NCBI GenBank assembly: GCA_018697195.1
Contig: CM031860.1
Location: 61,520,509-61,584,508, forward strand
Source of the DNA: Certhia americana
Lineage: Eukaryota; Chordata; Aves; Passeriformes; Certhiidae
DNA: 64,000 bases
Direction of reading: 5' to 3'
The first letter of the stretch is position 1, and every line of letters starts with the position of its first letter. The notes beneath the pieces were generated by a model, which worked only from the letters and a program-made list of their open reading frames with translations, ran no database searches and was not told the origin of the DNA. A program made the position numbers and the translations under genes. Below are positions 13,501 to 25,084 of the stretch, in pieces.

Positions 13501-14744
13501 GAGATTTTGACAGTACTAAGAATGTTAGAAAATGCCCCCAAAAGTTGAAAGGAAGACAAGTTGAATGGAAATTCACAACTAGACAAAAGTTTATGGAGAA
13601 GAGGACCTGTGAGTCCACGGAGTGAGTGCTGTTCTATGAACTGTGCAAGCAGAAAATGACAGCAATAAAAATAACTTGTGATCCATTCTGGTCCAGCAGT
13701 GCTGGGAGTAGGATGGGCAGTCTCGTGCTGATTTTAGAACTCTGTTTATCCCAAGCCTCAAGCATGTGCTTAACCTTTTAACAGCATGACAGTAAATTTA
13801 CCAAAGGTGAGCACATACTCAGGTTCTCTGCCGAGCCAGAGAATTCTGCCAAAATGCTGCAAATGACCTAATTTGTCATATTAGTTTTGCAAACAAGCAC
13901 ACTTGACACTTTTCCTCCAACCTGCCCAGTAAATGAATGGATTACACAGCACTTCTCCCCTTTGCAGCCCTAGAACACAATGCCATGACTCAGTCCTGCC
14001 TGCATTTCTTTCTCCATATTATGGAGTTGTTGAAGTCTATAAGAATATTGACTTGGTTCTTTCCAGCAGTTTTCCAACCCCTGATTCTTCTGCCTGAGAA
14101 GTTTTGTTGGGGAAGTTCTTATTTCAGGTTGGTATACAATCAGCTTAGAGGAAGGTGATGAGCATTTCACTGTTTAAATAGCTTTTGTGTTTTGCTTGCT
14201 CCTAACTTCAAAAATGCTGTCACAGATGATTATATAATTTGTACCAACCTTTACTACTGAGAACAAGATAGTTAAACTAATCTTTCTGAGACTATATTGA
14301 TTCGTATTGATTACATCCCCCAGAGGAAAGAAAGGAAGAAGACAGAAAATATACAAATTTATACAAATTTGACATGGGAGCAAAACTGTATGACAAAAGT
14401 TTTCTGAGGATATTTCTGCTGTTTTCTTGCCTAAATGGCAAAAAACATAAGTCAGGACTGAAAAAGGAAGATATGATTATTATTATATATATGTTCCTTC
14501 AAGAAGAAAAATCCTTCTTCCAAGTGTAAGTCTAACGGGAAGATACAACAACATTAGAACAGAATTTAGTGTTTCTTACTATCCTTAATGAAAAGAACAT
14601 TGAATAAGAATGATGACTGTGGGAGAGCAAAAAGCTGAAAGAATTAGTGTAAACCTGGAAGAGTCAATGCCTCAAACACTCAGCAGAAGAGAACAGGAAT
14701 ATTGTAATGACAACCAGAGAAGGGGTGGTTTGAAAAGAGGGTCT
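10510..14744. other. Gene desert segment; A/C-rich tract inside
   Basis: No gene recognised. The plus strand has an A/C-only low-complexity stretch at about 11742-11850, built from AAAC, AACC and AAAG units, followed by A-rich runs at 11988-12001 and 12617-12627. The open frames in this stretch are short, and those over the A/C tract are low-complexity artefacts. Confidence 0.5.
11742..11860 (+). repeat. A/C-rich low-complexity tract
   Basis: Almost entirely A and C on the plus strand, with irregular AAAC/AACCC/AAAG units. Similar tracts occur at about 16886-16985, 30088-30182 and 36716-36768 in this window. Confidence 0.8.
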
Positions 14745-15353
14745 TGTGGAGGCTTGACAGTGATTTTTTGTGACCAGCTTCCTTATCTTGGGTAACTATC
14801 TCTGAAAAGAAGTTGGAGAACAGACCCCCTAACCCCTTCTGAGAAGTTTAAGAGTATCAAAATGGTCTTGTGTGAGGAAAAATAGCACAACTGAGGGGAT
14901 AGGACGGCTCCTGACATCACAGGAACCAGACCTGGGATGGTGTTGGGCCCCAGAGTGCTGACCCAGACCTGTTCTCTTTCTTTTTCTTTTCCTATCTCCC
15001 CTTCTTCCTTTCTTCCTCTTCCTAAAAGTTTAAATCACCTTTCAGCCTGTCTGTCATGAGGTTAGAAGTTGAACCTGCTGCTGCTGTGGGCTGTTGAGAG
15101 TTTAATCCCTGGGCTGTTCAGAAGTGTTTAAAGCCTTTCTGCTATTCAGCTTGCCATAAGTTAAATCATTGCTGCTGTAAATTAAATTTCTTAATTGATT
15201 GCTTTGCACTGTTTCGCTTTTATTTAGCCCAAAGGTTGGCTGCTCCAGGGCCAGTGGCTGTCCAAGGGCTGCCTCACGGTACCTGACTGAACTTGATTCT
15301 CAATTAAATAAAGATAAATTCATTGGGAATGGTGTCACCCTCCTCTCACCACA
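14745..15353 (+). mobile_element. Possible LTR (solo), boundaries tentative
   Basis: The segment begins TGTGG and ends CCACA, a 5-base inverted repeat of the TG...CA kind seen at LTR ends. It carries a polyadenylation-like signal (AAATAAAG at about 15305-15312) close to its right end, as an LTR R region would. The middle holds a T/C-rich tract (14968-15030) and moderately G+C-rich blocks unlike the flanks. I could not find matching target duplications, and the family assignment is from memory only, so the call is weak. Alternatives are a different repeat class or unique sequence. Confidence 0.35.
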
Positions 15354-15626
15354 CTGTCTGTAGCACACTCTTTAAGAGATACATTCACAGATAATTCGTG
15401 GTAGTTTCTTATTTTGAGCTACACACAGAGCTTTTTGAACAAATCCTGAAGGGAATTGAAGTGAGGATTATGGGGTAGGTGGGGCATCAATCCATCTGAA
15501 ATTATGGAAATGGCTGAACCCCTTAGTTATTCACTATGGAGTGCAGATTTGCTGGGATTTTTGGTCTAAAGATGATCCAGCTTCCTCCTCTTCAAGAGCA
15601 TTTTGTTGCTGTAGTTTTTTTTGGTT

Positions 15627-15627
<1 letters not shown>
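15354..15627. other. Short non-coding spacer
   Basis: AT-rich sequence between the possible LTR and the poly-T/assembly gap. Nothing recognised. Confidence 0.5.
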
Positions 15628-15660
<33 letters not shown>

Positions 15661-15780
15661 NNNNNNNNNNNNNNNNNNNNNNNNNNNNNNNNNNNNNNNN
15701 NNNNNNNNNNNNNNNNNNNNNNNNNNNNNNNNNNNNNNNNNNNNNNNNNNNNNNNNNNNNTTTTTTTTTATTTATTTTTT
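15628..15780. other. Assembly gap (100 N) inside a poly-T tract
   Basis: A run of 33 T at 15628-15660 is followed by exactly 100 N (15661-15760) and then by T-rich sequence that decays through ATTTATTTTTT. The round number suggests a gap of unknown size placed where sequencing failed at a homopolymer. Reading frames that cross it are artefacts. Confidence 0.95.
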
Positions 15781-16040
15781 TTATTTTCTCACAAGATTTT
15801 ATTTGTTGGCTCTGGTACAAAGAAGGGAGCATGGGAGAGCTCTCTGGGAGTGCATAATATCTTTGCCCTTTAGACAGTGATGCTTTTCCTGCTGCAAAGG
15901 TTATTTTCTGTGATGGCTCCTACACGAACATGTCTTGTAAGATGTTTCAGCCTCAGATTTTAGAGGGCACTGGGTATGTACATGACCTCATTGATGTGAA
16001 TGGAAAAACTCTCCCTGGTCTTCTCTGGCCTGAAATGTTA

Positions 16041-16140
16041 TCACAGAATCACATAATGGTTTGGGTCTAAAAACACCTTAAGGCAGGGGCATCTTCTACT
16101 AGAACAGATTGTTCAGAGCCTCATCCAGCCTGGGTTTATA
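16041..16140 (-). mobile_element. CR1 LINE, 3' end fragment
   Basis: The segment starts with TCACAGAATCACATAATGG, the reverse complement of a CR1 3' tail, and continues through 'TTTGGGTCTAAAAACACCTTAAGG' and 'CAGAGCCTCATCCAGCCTGG'-like blocks. About 100 bases survive, so it is a strongly 5'-truncated copy on the minus strand. Confidence 0.75.
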
Positions 16141-19100
16141 ATCTCCTGTGTTTATTTTTTTTCCCCAACTTTTCACAATAAAGCCTGAAAACATTGATTT
16201 CTGTCCCTTTCTCTTTTCCCTTTAAAGCTGTGCTCAAAGGTAATTGTCCTATCCTTAGTGGACTCCTTAAACCCTACAACAAAATAGGTGAAAAAATCTG
16301 CTCTCCCTCAATAGCACTTTATACCTTTGTCAGATACATGCTGCATTACAGAGGCAAGAGAGGGGAAAAAATTACACTTTTGTCTAAATGGAGAAACTAA
16401 AATCTCACTGTGATCCAATGTTTTACTTCTGTTGAGATAGTTACTAACTTAAAAAAAATTCATCTGATGGTATGCTGTAAATTTGACACAAAAGGCTTTT
16501 CCTTAAGGGATCATCAAAAATCACTGTGAGAATTTTGTCAATTATAATATATTTACAACGGAAAGAATAATTTGCCAATTTAAGTTGTTTTGTTGTTTTT
16601 TTCCTGTAAAATTATGAGAAGCAGCATTTCAGAGCCCAACACGCAGATAGTTCTATTTTGTGTCATAATAGCTTGTAGTCTCTTCCACCACACATTTTTC
16701 ATCCCAAAATGATCTGGACATTTCTACTTCAGTATGACTTCCAAAAAGACTTCTCCTTGGGTAAAACAAATGTTTTATTGATTTAGTTCTTGATTTAGTT
16801 TTATAGATTTTTATTGATTTTAGTGCTGGAATAACATTAAGATAAGACGCTTTTTTTTTTCCCTTTTCAAGTGCAGCACAAAAATTATCAAACCAAAACC
16901 AACCAAAAACGAAAACAAAAACAAGAACTAAAACACCCAACAAAACCAAAAACACACAAAAAACCCCAATCAAGCAAACACACTGGAAAACCAGGCATAG
17001 AAACAAACCAAATTAACTAAAGCATTCTAAACAGAATTTCACCCCACAACCAGTTTAACAACATTGATTAATTAATCCTTGTGACATTGAAGTTAGTTAC
17101 TGTGGATGGAGAGAAATCAATGGCCTAAAACTGTGCTGAGAGGTTGTGTCTCTGTGCTGGTGTTTGTTAGATGTGCCTTGAAATGTCAGGCAGAGTCATT
17201 AGCGTGGGGGCTGCACAAGTAACCTTTTCTGGGATGGTAAAAAGGAAATGGGGGTTATAAAGGCAGTCAAGTCCTCCACTGAGCTGACTAATGCACTGCT
17301 TATTTCTCATGACCAAAGGATAACCCTCCTTCGCTTCACATTTGGATGCAGAAATCTGAAATCTTTCCAGAGCTCACATACAGAAAATCCTCTTGTTTGT
17401 GTCTGTATGAGGCGGAAAACTTTTGGTCCTACCTTCAACAGGAAAAAATGAAGATATTTCAGAACAAAGAAATGAAAATACTTTCTAAAGTAAAGGGTCA
17501 CATTTCAGTAAATGAATCATGCAATCATTTACTGACTTTTTAGTTCAAATATTCTTTAAAATTAAGTTTTCTTTCTGGTAGAAACATGTCCACTTTTACC
17601 AGATTGTACATTAAGAAAAATATTTGCTCAGTGTATGGTATTGAATGATCTCAGATGCTTTTTTTTTTTTTAACCAAACAACATGAGCACAGATGACCTC
17701 CACAAGAGTGTAAGTCCAAGAAATAGAGATAAAACAGCCTGATGGATCCAGATGCCCAGCATACACATAATAAGCCCTTTCCAACACTTTCTCTGCCTTT
17801 CTCAATGATGTTGCTGAGTTATCTGACATCACTTCCATGGTTCCCAGTCCATGGCTGTGTCCATTCTGTATTAAAACACCTCATGTAGGGTCTCTGCTGG
17901 GGATATGTCTTTTCCTGCACAACTGACCAAGGGACCGACAAATACAAATATTTCTTTAGAGGGGCAAAGTCTTGCTTTGCAGTTCTCTTTTTATTGAGAC
18001 AACAAAGGAAATTAAGGAAGAGTAGGTCCAAGTTAGAGTGAAGAGAGTTGGTCACTGAGGAAAAAACCCAAATGCAAGTCCCTTCAGACAAATAAAGCTT
18101 TTGGGTCTATCTCAATCTGAATTTTCTCCTTTTCTCACTGTGGCTCAAAAAAAAAATCGTCTTTTGCAGCAGGGTAGACAACAAATAAAGTAGAAAAGTA
18201 TGGCTGCAACTCTTTTGGGAGAGGAGGAGATTAAATAAAACTGAATTCAGCCCAGAAAAATAATTGGAAGATGGCTTTGTACTCTTAGTAGAGCTGTGAG
18301 AAGAATGAAATGCGCAGAAATATTTTCTTGCATTGGAAATAAAATGCATATTCTTCTGAGGAAAAACAAATTACATATTGAGTATAAAGAGATGCCCAGT
18401 AGCTTAAAAAAACACCATGAAGATAAAATTAAAGTAATGGTCTGTACACTCAGTAGTAGTAGTAGAAACATATGTTTCACAGAATGGAATATCTATGTGG
18501 AGAGAAAAATAAATGAATAAAGGAATAAAAAAGCAACAGATAATAATGTGGGTGTGGGATAAAAGGATGTATAGAGTTCTTATGCATAAAAAATGGAAAA
18601 GCTATTTCATTTTTGTTTGGTGGGAGTCAATGTCTGATATATTTTTGTGTCTGATAAATAGAAAAGTGAATATAATTTTCTTGCTACTTTAAAACACTTA
18701 AACACATATGTTTAGATTTATATAGTGTTATCTTCTCTCAGTACAAGAATGTTGGATTACAGACAATATAATTTTCTAATAAAAGCCTTTCTTTGCCTCC
18801 AAGTCCAGCAAATGGAATTATTTCTGCTGAGGAATAAACCTGTACTTAGATTCTTGGCTGAATAATGTAGCATAAACTCTACGTATATATTTTATTCACA
18901 CACTTTGAATTTCACATTTAATCTTTTTCCCAAAACTTGGCAGCTGACTTTGTATGAGTCAGGAGCAGCCAGACAAAAGCCCCATAATCTCCCATGGTCG
19001 TTTCCTTCCAACCATTCTGGAGCCTTACAAACTATTCTGTACTGATGAGGAGTGTCTGGGTTTTCTGACACTGTACTGGTGGATTTTGGAGCTGCTGGGT

Positions 19101-19874
19101 GTTCTTGGGATGTGCTTGGCCCTTTAACCACATTCCAGCCAGGCAGAGGCTGTGCTTCCTTCCCCATTTAGTGTTTAGGTGGCTGCAGCTCTGGAAGGGG
19201 ATAGATTGAAGATGTTGGTATCAGTATTTTGGTCCCTGTGTGACTTGCTGTTTTTATGGGGTTGGCCACCTTCCATCAGGTTGGCACATGTGTGAAAGTC
19301 CCTGTTTTGGACTTGGAATCCCCCAGTATTTGTGTCCAGATTCAACTCCTTTTTTGCCTAAGGTAGACATTAATTCTGATCTCATGTCCTGAGTGGAGCT
19401 GATGCAGATGGTATCACTTCACCTGGGTGTTTTTAAACTGAAAAGTCATACTTGCCTGCAAAAATGGTTTGCCCATGAAAAGTCTGTACAACAGGATGGT
19501 GCTTTTCTCTCATGAAAAAATTGTAAAAATATTTTTATACAGTTTCCATTTCTAGTGATTTTCAGAATGCTCTAAGTCTAAATAACGAAAGAAAAGATCG
19601 AGGAGAGATTGAATGCAGCATTCAGTTTTCTTTTATAGCACCCATAAACTGCTGCTGAACAAAAACCTGGGTGTGCTGTTTCTGTACATCTTCCCCCCTG
19701 CACTCTCCACTTCCCCACATAACAGAACATTTCCATGTCAGGACTCCGAGGACAGCAAGGGACAGGCAGCAATGCTGAAATTGATGACTTAATTAGCTGC
19801 TGTAATTTATTGAGTATAAGCAGAACAATATAATGAATAACTTGCAAGGTACCACTTATATCAGAATGATTGAC
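16141..19874. other. Gene desert segment; no gene seen
   Basis: AT-rich, with an A/C-only tract at about 16886-16985 similar to the one at 11.75 kb, a 12-base T run near 17660 and a short (AGT)n patch near 18450. No recognisable gene, RNA or LTR. Confidence 0.5.
16886..16985 (+). repeat. A/C-rich low-complexity tract
   Basis: A stretch made nearly only of A and C, in CCAAAA, AACC and AAAC units. The opposite strand gives a spurious Val/Phe/Leu-rich open frame. It is the second of at least four such tracts in the window. Confidence 0.8.
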
Positions 19875-20408
19875 ATTTGGTGGAAATTGGTTGACAAGAA
19901 GCTCAACACCACCCAGAAAAGTGCACAGGCAGCCCAGAAACCAACCACGCCCTGGGCTGGAGCCAAGGCAGTGTGGGCAGGTCAAGGGAGGGGATTCTGC
20001 CCCTCTGCTCTGCTCTGGTGAGGCCCCACCTGCAGAGCTGTGTCCAGATCTGGGGTCCCCAACATAAGGAGGACTTAGAGCTGTTGGAGCAAGTCCAGAG
20101 GAGGCTACAAAGATTCTCAGAGGGATGAAGCACCTCTGCTGTGGAGACAGGCTGGGAGAATTGGGCATGTTCAGCCTGGAGAAGAGAAGGCTCCAAGGGG
20201 ACATTCTGACACCTTCCAGTGCCTTAAAGTTTTCCAAGAGGCTGGAGACAGACTTTGGACAAGGGCATGGAGTGACAGGACAAGCAATAATGGCTTTAAA
20301 CTGCTGTTTAATGTTCAAATTTTTAAAGGTACTTTTAAAGGTACTCTCATCACGACTTGGAACAAGGTAACCCTTATGGTCTTTTCCAACTGAAATCTAT
20401 GGTTCTAT
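19875..20408 (+). mobile_element. CR1 LINE, end of ORF2 and 3' UTR, internally deleted
   Basis: The left part corresponds to the last codons of CR1 ORF2 ('CCCTCTGCTCTGCTCTGGTG', then 'AGGCCCCACCTGCAGAGCTG', then the 'GGAGCAAGTCCAGAGGAGG' block). This is followed by the 'CAGCCTGGAGAAGAGAAGG' block and the 3' terminal 'TATGGTTCTATGA' tail. About 100-150 bases of the usual 3' UTR (the 'CACTGGAACAGG' part) are missing around 20310-20355, so there is an internal deletion. Orientation is plus. The G+C-rich antisense open frame here (19578-20318) is not a gene. Confidence 0.9.
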
Positions 20409-20432
20409 GACTTTTGTCCTATCTACAACTAT

Positions 20433-20437
20433 GTTAG
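20433..20437 (+). repeat. Target-site duplication GTTAG (left)
   Basis: A 5-base direct repeat, GTTAG, immediately before the TG of the solo LTR; its partner is at 21156-21160. The 5-base length fits ERV1- or ERVL-type integration. Confidence 0.8.
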
Positions 20438-21155
20438 TGTTGGGGGTTGGGTTGATTTCTTATAGAATTTTTTCCCAGAAGTTGCTAAGAAGCTAATGGC
20501 TGGGTGCTTTTCGGTACTTATGGGTGCTCGGGAACAAACAAAGGAAGCAGCTACACAGAGACATTGATTCCACTTTGCTGGGGGCAGTTTTTCTGCTCTG
20601 GGGAAGACGGCCAGGGCTGCTCGTCTCGGCGAGGCGGAGAGCTCTCACTTTTCCCTTCACCTCGGACTCCGTCGGACCACCGGTCTCTTCGTGTGTCCCC
20701 CGGGATTTTGGGAACCCGTTTCCTCCCTGCCCTGCACCCACGGTTTCTTCAGTTCTGCTCGAGGTCTCCCCACGCTGTTTCTACAGCCCCTGCCTGCCGG
20801 GACACTTTTTTTTTTCCAACAGCTCCAGCCACTGTGAACCCTCGGAATTATCTCACCCTCTTAGAGCTGCCGCTAGCCTATTTGCTTGTGACGGTACTGA
20901 GGGGAGTAGGGGGGGGGTTACCAGAGGAAGAACTGTGACTGACTTGTTGTTTTGGTTTTTTTTTTTCTCCTCTAGTTCTGTTTGTTGTCAATATTGTAAT
21001 TATTGTTAATTTACCTTGTTAGACTAACTAGTAAAGAACTGTTATTCCTACCCTCCTTATCGTTGCCTAAGGCCTCTCTTTCAATTTTGGAATTATAACA
21101 AACCCCAAGGGAAGTTTCCCTTTTCTTTGGTCCCTGTCTTTCCAAAACCAAGACA
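20438..21155 (+). mobile_element. Solo LTR of an endogenous retrovirus, CpG-rich
   Basis: A 718-base element begins TGTTGGGGGTTGG and ends CCAAAACCAAGACA, with TG...CA ends and a related inverted terminus. It is flanked by a perfect 5-base duplication GTTAG, which fixes both boundaries. No retroviral gene or second LTR is nearby, so it is a solo LTR left by recombination. Bases about 20605-20760 are strikingly CpG-dense compared with the rest of the window, which suggests a relatively young insertion or an unmethylated promoter region. No clear TATA box is seen. An AGTAAA at about 21031 may be a variant polyadenylation signal. Orientation is inferred from the G+C-rich block lying left of the T-rich block and is less certain. 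The 161- and 144-codon frames inside are not genes. Confidence 0.85.
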
Positions 21156-21160
21156 GTTAG
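21156..21160 (+). repeat. Target-site duplication GTTAG (right)
   Basis: Right copy of the 5-base GTTAG direct repeat that brackets the solo LTR. Confidence 0.8.
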
Positions 21161-24100
21161 TCTAGCACATTTCTGGTATGTGGAGATATTATATTCCACT
21201 TTATAGTATCTCAGAGTTATGTTTTAAATTGACAGTAATTCTTTCACTCTGATTTCCACTTTATTTGAAGGAAAGGAACACACCCAATTTATACCTGCAT
21301 TGCAGTTTCTTGAAGATGATTTGGAAAGTCAAATGTCTTCTGGTCCCCAAACTGGCAGTTCTCTCCTGTTCTCTCCCTCAAAGTGGGACAGAATTCACGT
21401 GTCTGGTCAAAGGCAAATGACATGGAAGAAGGATAAAATTTTGATCAGATGCAATTTCTCTGACCAAATAATTAGTCAACATGTATTCAGGTTTGAAAAG
21501 TACACAGAAAAGGTTTGAAATGCAAGGAGGAGTGGGAGGTAGAATAATCAATACAGATATTTGTATTCTGCAATGAATGGAAGTTATACATTTAAATCAG
21601 GGTAACATTGATCTGTGGATTTTTTTTTCCTAAAAAAGAAAACAGGTGTGAGGTTTACATAAAAGGGAAGCTGAATAATTTGACTTCTTCTGTGCCTAAT
21701 TTCTAGCTGCTGTCTAATGGCTGAGCTGCTTTGAGATCTCATCCTAAACTGTAGTTTGTAGAAACACTCCTGTGGCACCTTGGTCTATATATATAGGGTT
21801 TTTTGCTTTCTCTAAGACATCTGAATGACATGAGATATCAATTAGAATTCAAAATTCAATCCATTCATGCAGCCTGTGAATTTATTTAGCTCTATCTCTG
21901 TAAGTCCTTGGAACACATTTTTGGAAGGCAGCTGTTGCACAAGCAGCTCTGTTTTCTAAATACATGATTGAGTTTACAGCTGTTTAAAACCACTTTAGTG
22001 TTGGCAAAAAGACAGTGCATACACCTAGGTCAGCTTTGAATGATTCTTTAATTTTCCCTTAATCTCTTAATTCTACTTCTAATTTTCCTGTTTTTTGTCT
22101 TGCTTGATGATTTCATTTGGGTGTTTTCTTCTTATTGCTCGGTTTCTTTTTGTTTTTTTTTTTTTTTTTTTTCAGAAAGACATGCTTAGATAGAAAATAG
22201 TCCATTAAGTTCAAGCAATTAACTCATCACTTGCTTGGGTTAATGTCTCCATGGCATCTCTGCAGTGACCCAATCAATTAATTTCTTATTTTCTTTTTTT
22301 TTTTTTTTTCTCATTATCAAGGTTCTGTAGTAGTTTTTGGATGCTGCAGTGTAGTTGCATTCTTCACTTTTTTCTTTCCATTCATTAGGCTCTCAACATA
22401 TAACCCCAAGAGTCTTTGTAGTATTTGTTGTGCAATCTACACATAACAAAAATCATTGCAAAGAGGACAGGGAGCACCTTGGATTAAAAACAATACTCTT
22501 AGGTTCCTTGCTCAAAGGAATTTTGAAGTTAACAGGGAATTTCTGCTGATGTCAAATTCAGTTGATCACCTGTGGGGATTGCCCAGAATGCCCAAGAGAC
22601 TCTCATTTTTTGAGAACACATTAGACAGAAATCTGACAAAAATGTCATCATTGCATTTGCTCCTGCCATGGGTAAAGGAAGGACCTTTCCATCAGCCAGT
22701 TTTCTGTGTCTGTGAAGAGGGCTGAAGAACACTCCTCCTTGAGGAGTGCTGGTTTGATGGCAATGAAGTTGGCTCAGGAGGCTCCCAGCACACCCTGGGA
22801 TCAAACTCCCTCTTCAAAGAAGTTTTGCTGTTAACCAGGAGATCTCATTAAGGTGATGTCTGCAACTTCTGATGCCCCGACACACTTGTCAATCCTGTAG
22901 ATCACAGACAAGTACGATTTAAGATTTCAAGGCTCAGATTTTTTGCTAATTGCTCATCAGGGAACATTTACCTCATAGCTTGCATGTAACAGAAGATCAT
23001 GAAGTTTGGATTAAAGAACATTCTTCCTCCTTCCCTTTCAGCAAGACAGGAGACACTTGGCTTTTGTGATCATTTGGCTTCGACTGTTTCTTCTCTTCTT
23101 TTTATTTAGTTAGTTACTTTTACTGCTGGGGGAAAAAAAAGCCATAGTTATTTTTATTAGAAGAAAAATAAATCACTATGGGTGGAACAAAAAACAAGAT
23201 CTACTGCAAGAGAATGTTTGGACTTCAGGTAAATAAAGAAAGCACAATGGAGAGAGCATGTGGACGTTATCTGATGAAGTTGAAAGCTTCATTAGATAGA
23301 GCTAAAATGACCAGATAAAGAGAAATATGCTCTTTTATTTACCCCCAGCCACTAGCACACAAATCATCAAGGAGGTATATTACCAGCCGATCCCAATTCC
23401 CAATAAGAAAGTGGTATAAAAAAATCAGTCTTGAAGTCAATTTTGTTTATGAACATCATACAGTGGGATTATCAGACAAATCTCAGAATGGCTATGCAAT
23501 TCCTTAGCATAACAAAGAAATGCAAATTTAATTGGAATTACCAAAGACACGCTTCTCTTCCCCCTGCTCCCCAGGCTGACAGAATATCCCATGAGGAACT
23601 TGTATCCACAACATAGTTGTGAGCAATGTAACTTCAGCCTGAGTTTGGGCTCTCTGTAAGTCCCCCCTGCCCCTGTGGCTGGGAATACTCCAGGGAGCCC
23701 CATGGACTGTTCTCTGAGCCCCATGGACCTCTGACTGTGGTCACTCCCACAACAAAATCAGTTTCTACACAACAGGAAGGCTCCATGTGGGCAAGTCAAT
23801 TCAAGATGAATACCTACGAGGTAGAGATGGGATTTCAGGGATAATCAGCAATATCCTTGTGTTCCATCCAGCAACACCAGTTCAGTGTCTGCAGATGCAG
23901 CCTGTGACTTTTCATAGAAAAGAGAACTGTTGGTGACAAATCAAGCCTCAACACCCACCTCTTGTGGGTTCAAACCCTCAAGTCTGTGTAGATTAAGCTT
24001 TGGTGGTTTTTTCCAACCAATTTAAGTTGGTTGAACAGAAGCTTATGTCTAAGAGCCAGTTACTTGTTTTGGGGGAGAAATCAATAGCTAAGAAGCAACT

Positions 24101-25084
24101 TCTCCATTGTGAGTACTAACCTCAGTCACTGCTCCAACTGCTGTCAAAACAACCCCTCCATTCCAGCCACATCAGCTCTTCTGTTTATTTACCACAATTT
24201 TCTGATTTCTTGAGTATTATGGGTTTAAATTGGACAGCATCACTGCATGAGGGACTTCAGTATTTAAGTTAATAATCCATTTGATTCCCTCAGTAAAAGA
24301 TTTTCTATTGCTCTGAGAATGTTTACAGTCTGATTCAGTCCATTTTTGTGCTTGCTGCAGTCACAGTCATGCCTCTGGCTCAGTCACTTCGTGTAGCATC
24401 ACACTTTGCATTGTTTAGATCTTTTGATTACCCATAAGCCTGCAAGCCCTTTTAGTGCTTTTCTCCTCATAAATATCTCATTATTTCTCACCCTTATAGA
24501 CCCTGATATCTGAAGTTGTCCTCATTGAAATTTCATTTTAACTCTTCTCTAATTTTCTTTTGAAGATGCAGGTCCTGTGCAGAACTAATGTTTTTAACAC
24601 TGTTAATTGTGCTATGTGTCTTGGAAAAAAAATACACCTAACAACCTTCTTGATCATACTCCCTGGTTAGTTTTTTATCTGGTACTTAAATCCCTTGGTT
24701 GCCCTATTAGGATGGAAGTAGTCCAAATCAGTGGTGCGTTGCCACTGTGATATGATCACCTAGTTAATTGCTGACAGGCCCTTAGAGATTGCTTGTTATT
24801 TTGCTCTAATTATTTCTTAGGCCAATATTCCTGTCACCTTCAAGCTGTGTATATACACCATGCAAAAAGGAAGTCTTTAAATCTGGACAATAAACTATCT
24901 TTTATTTTCTCAATTATATTGATTTAACCCTTAGACATGATTAAATTTTCTCACTCACCCAGTTTATATTTGTGTAGAGAAACTGTGTTTTTGCATTAAT
25001 TTCTCATTCAGTACAAACACAGACAAATACATATTGTGGTTGAAACTTGTATTACATCTGACTAAAACTTATTAGCACAATTCT
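21161..25084. other. Gene desert segment; homopolymers and a small hairpin
   Basis: No gene recognised. Poly-T runs of about 20 bases (22153-22172) and 16 bases (22294-22309) are present. A perfect 8-base inverted repeat with a 3-base loop lies at 22730-22748. The rest is AT-rich unique-looking DNA. Confidence 0.5.

Noticed and set aside
15536..15880. Frames of about 110 codons crossing the N run
   Set aside because: They exist only because N and poly-T contain no stop codon.
19578..20318. 246-codon minus-strand frame
   Set aside because: Most of it is antisense to a CR1 3' end; no protein similarity.
20504..21009. 144- and 161-codon plus-strand frames
   Set aside because: They lie wholly inside the solo LTR, in its G+C-rich part; no retroviral protein motif is visible.
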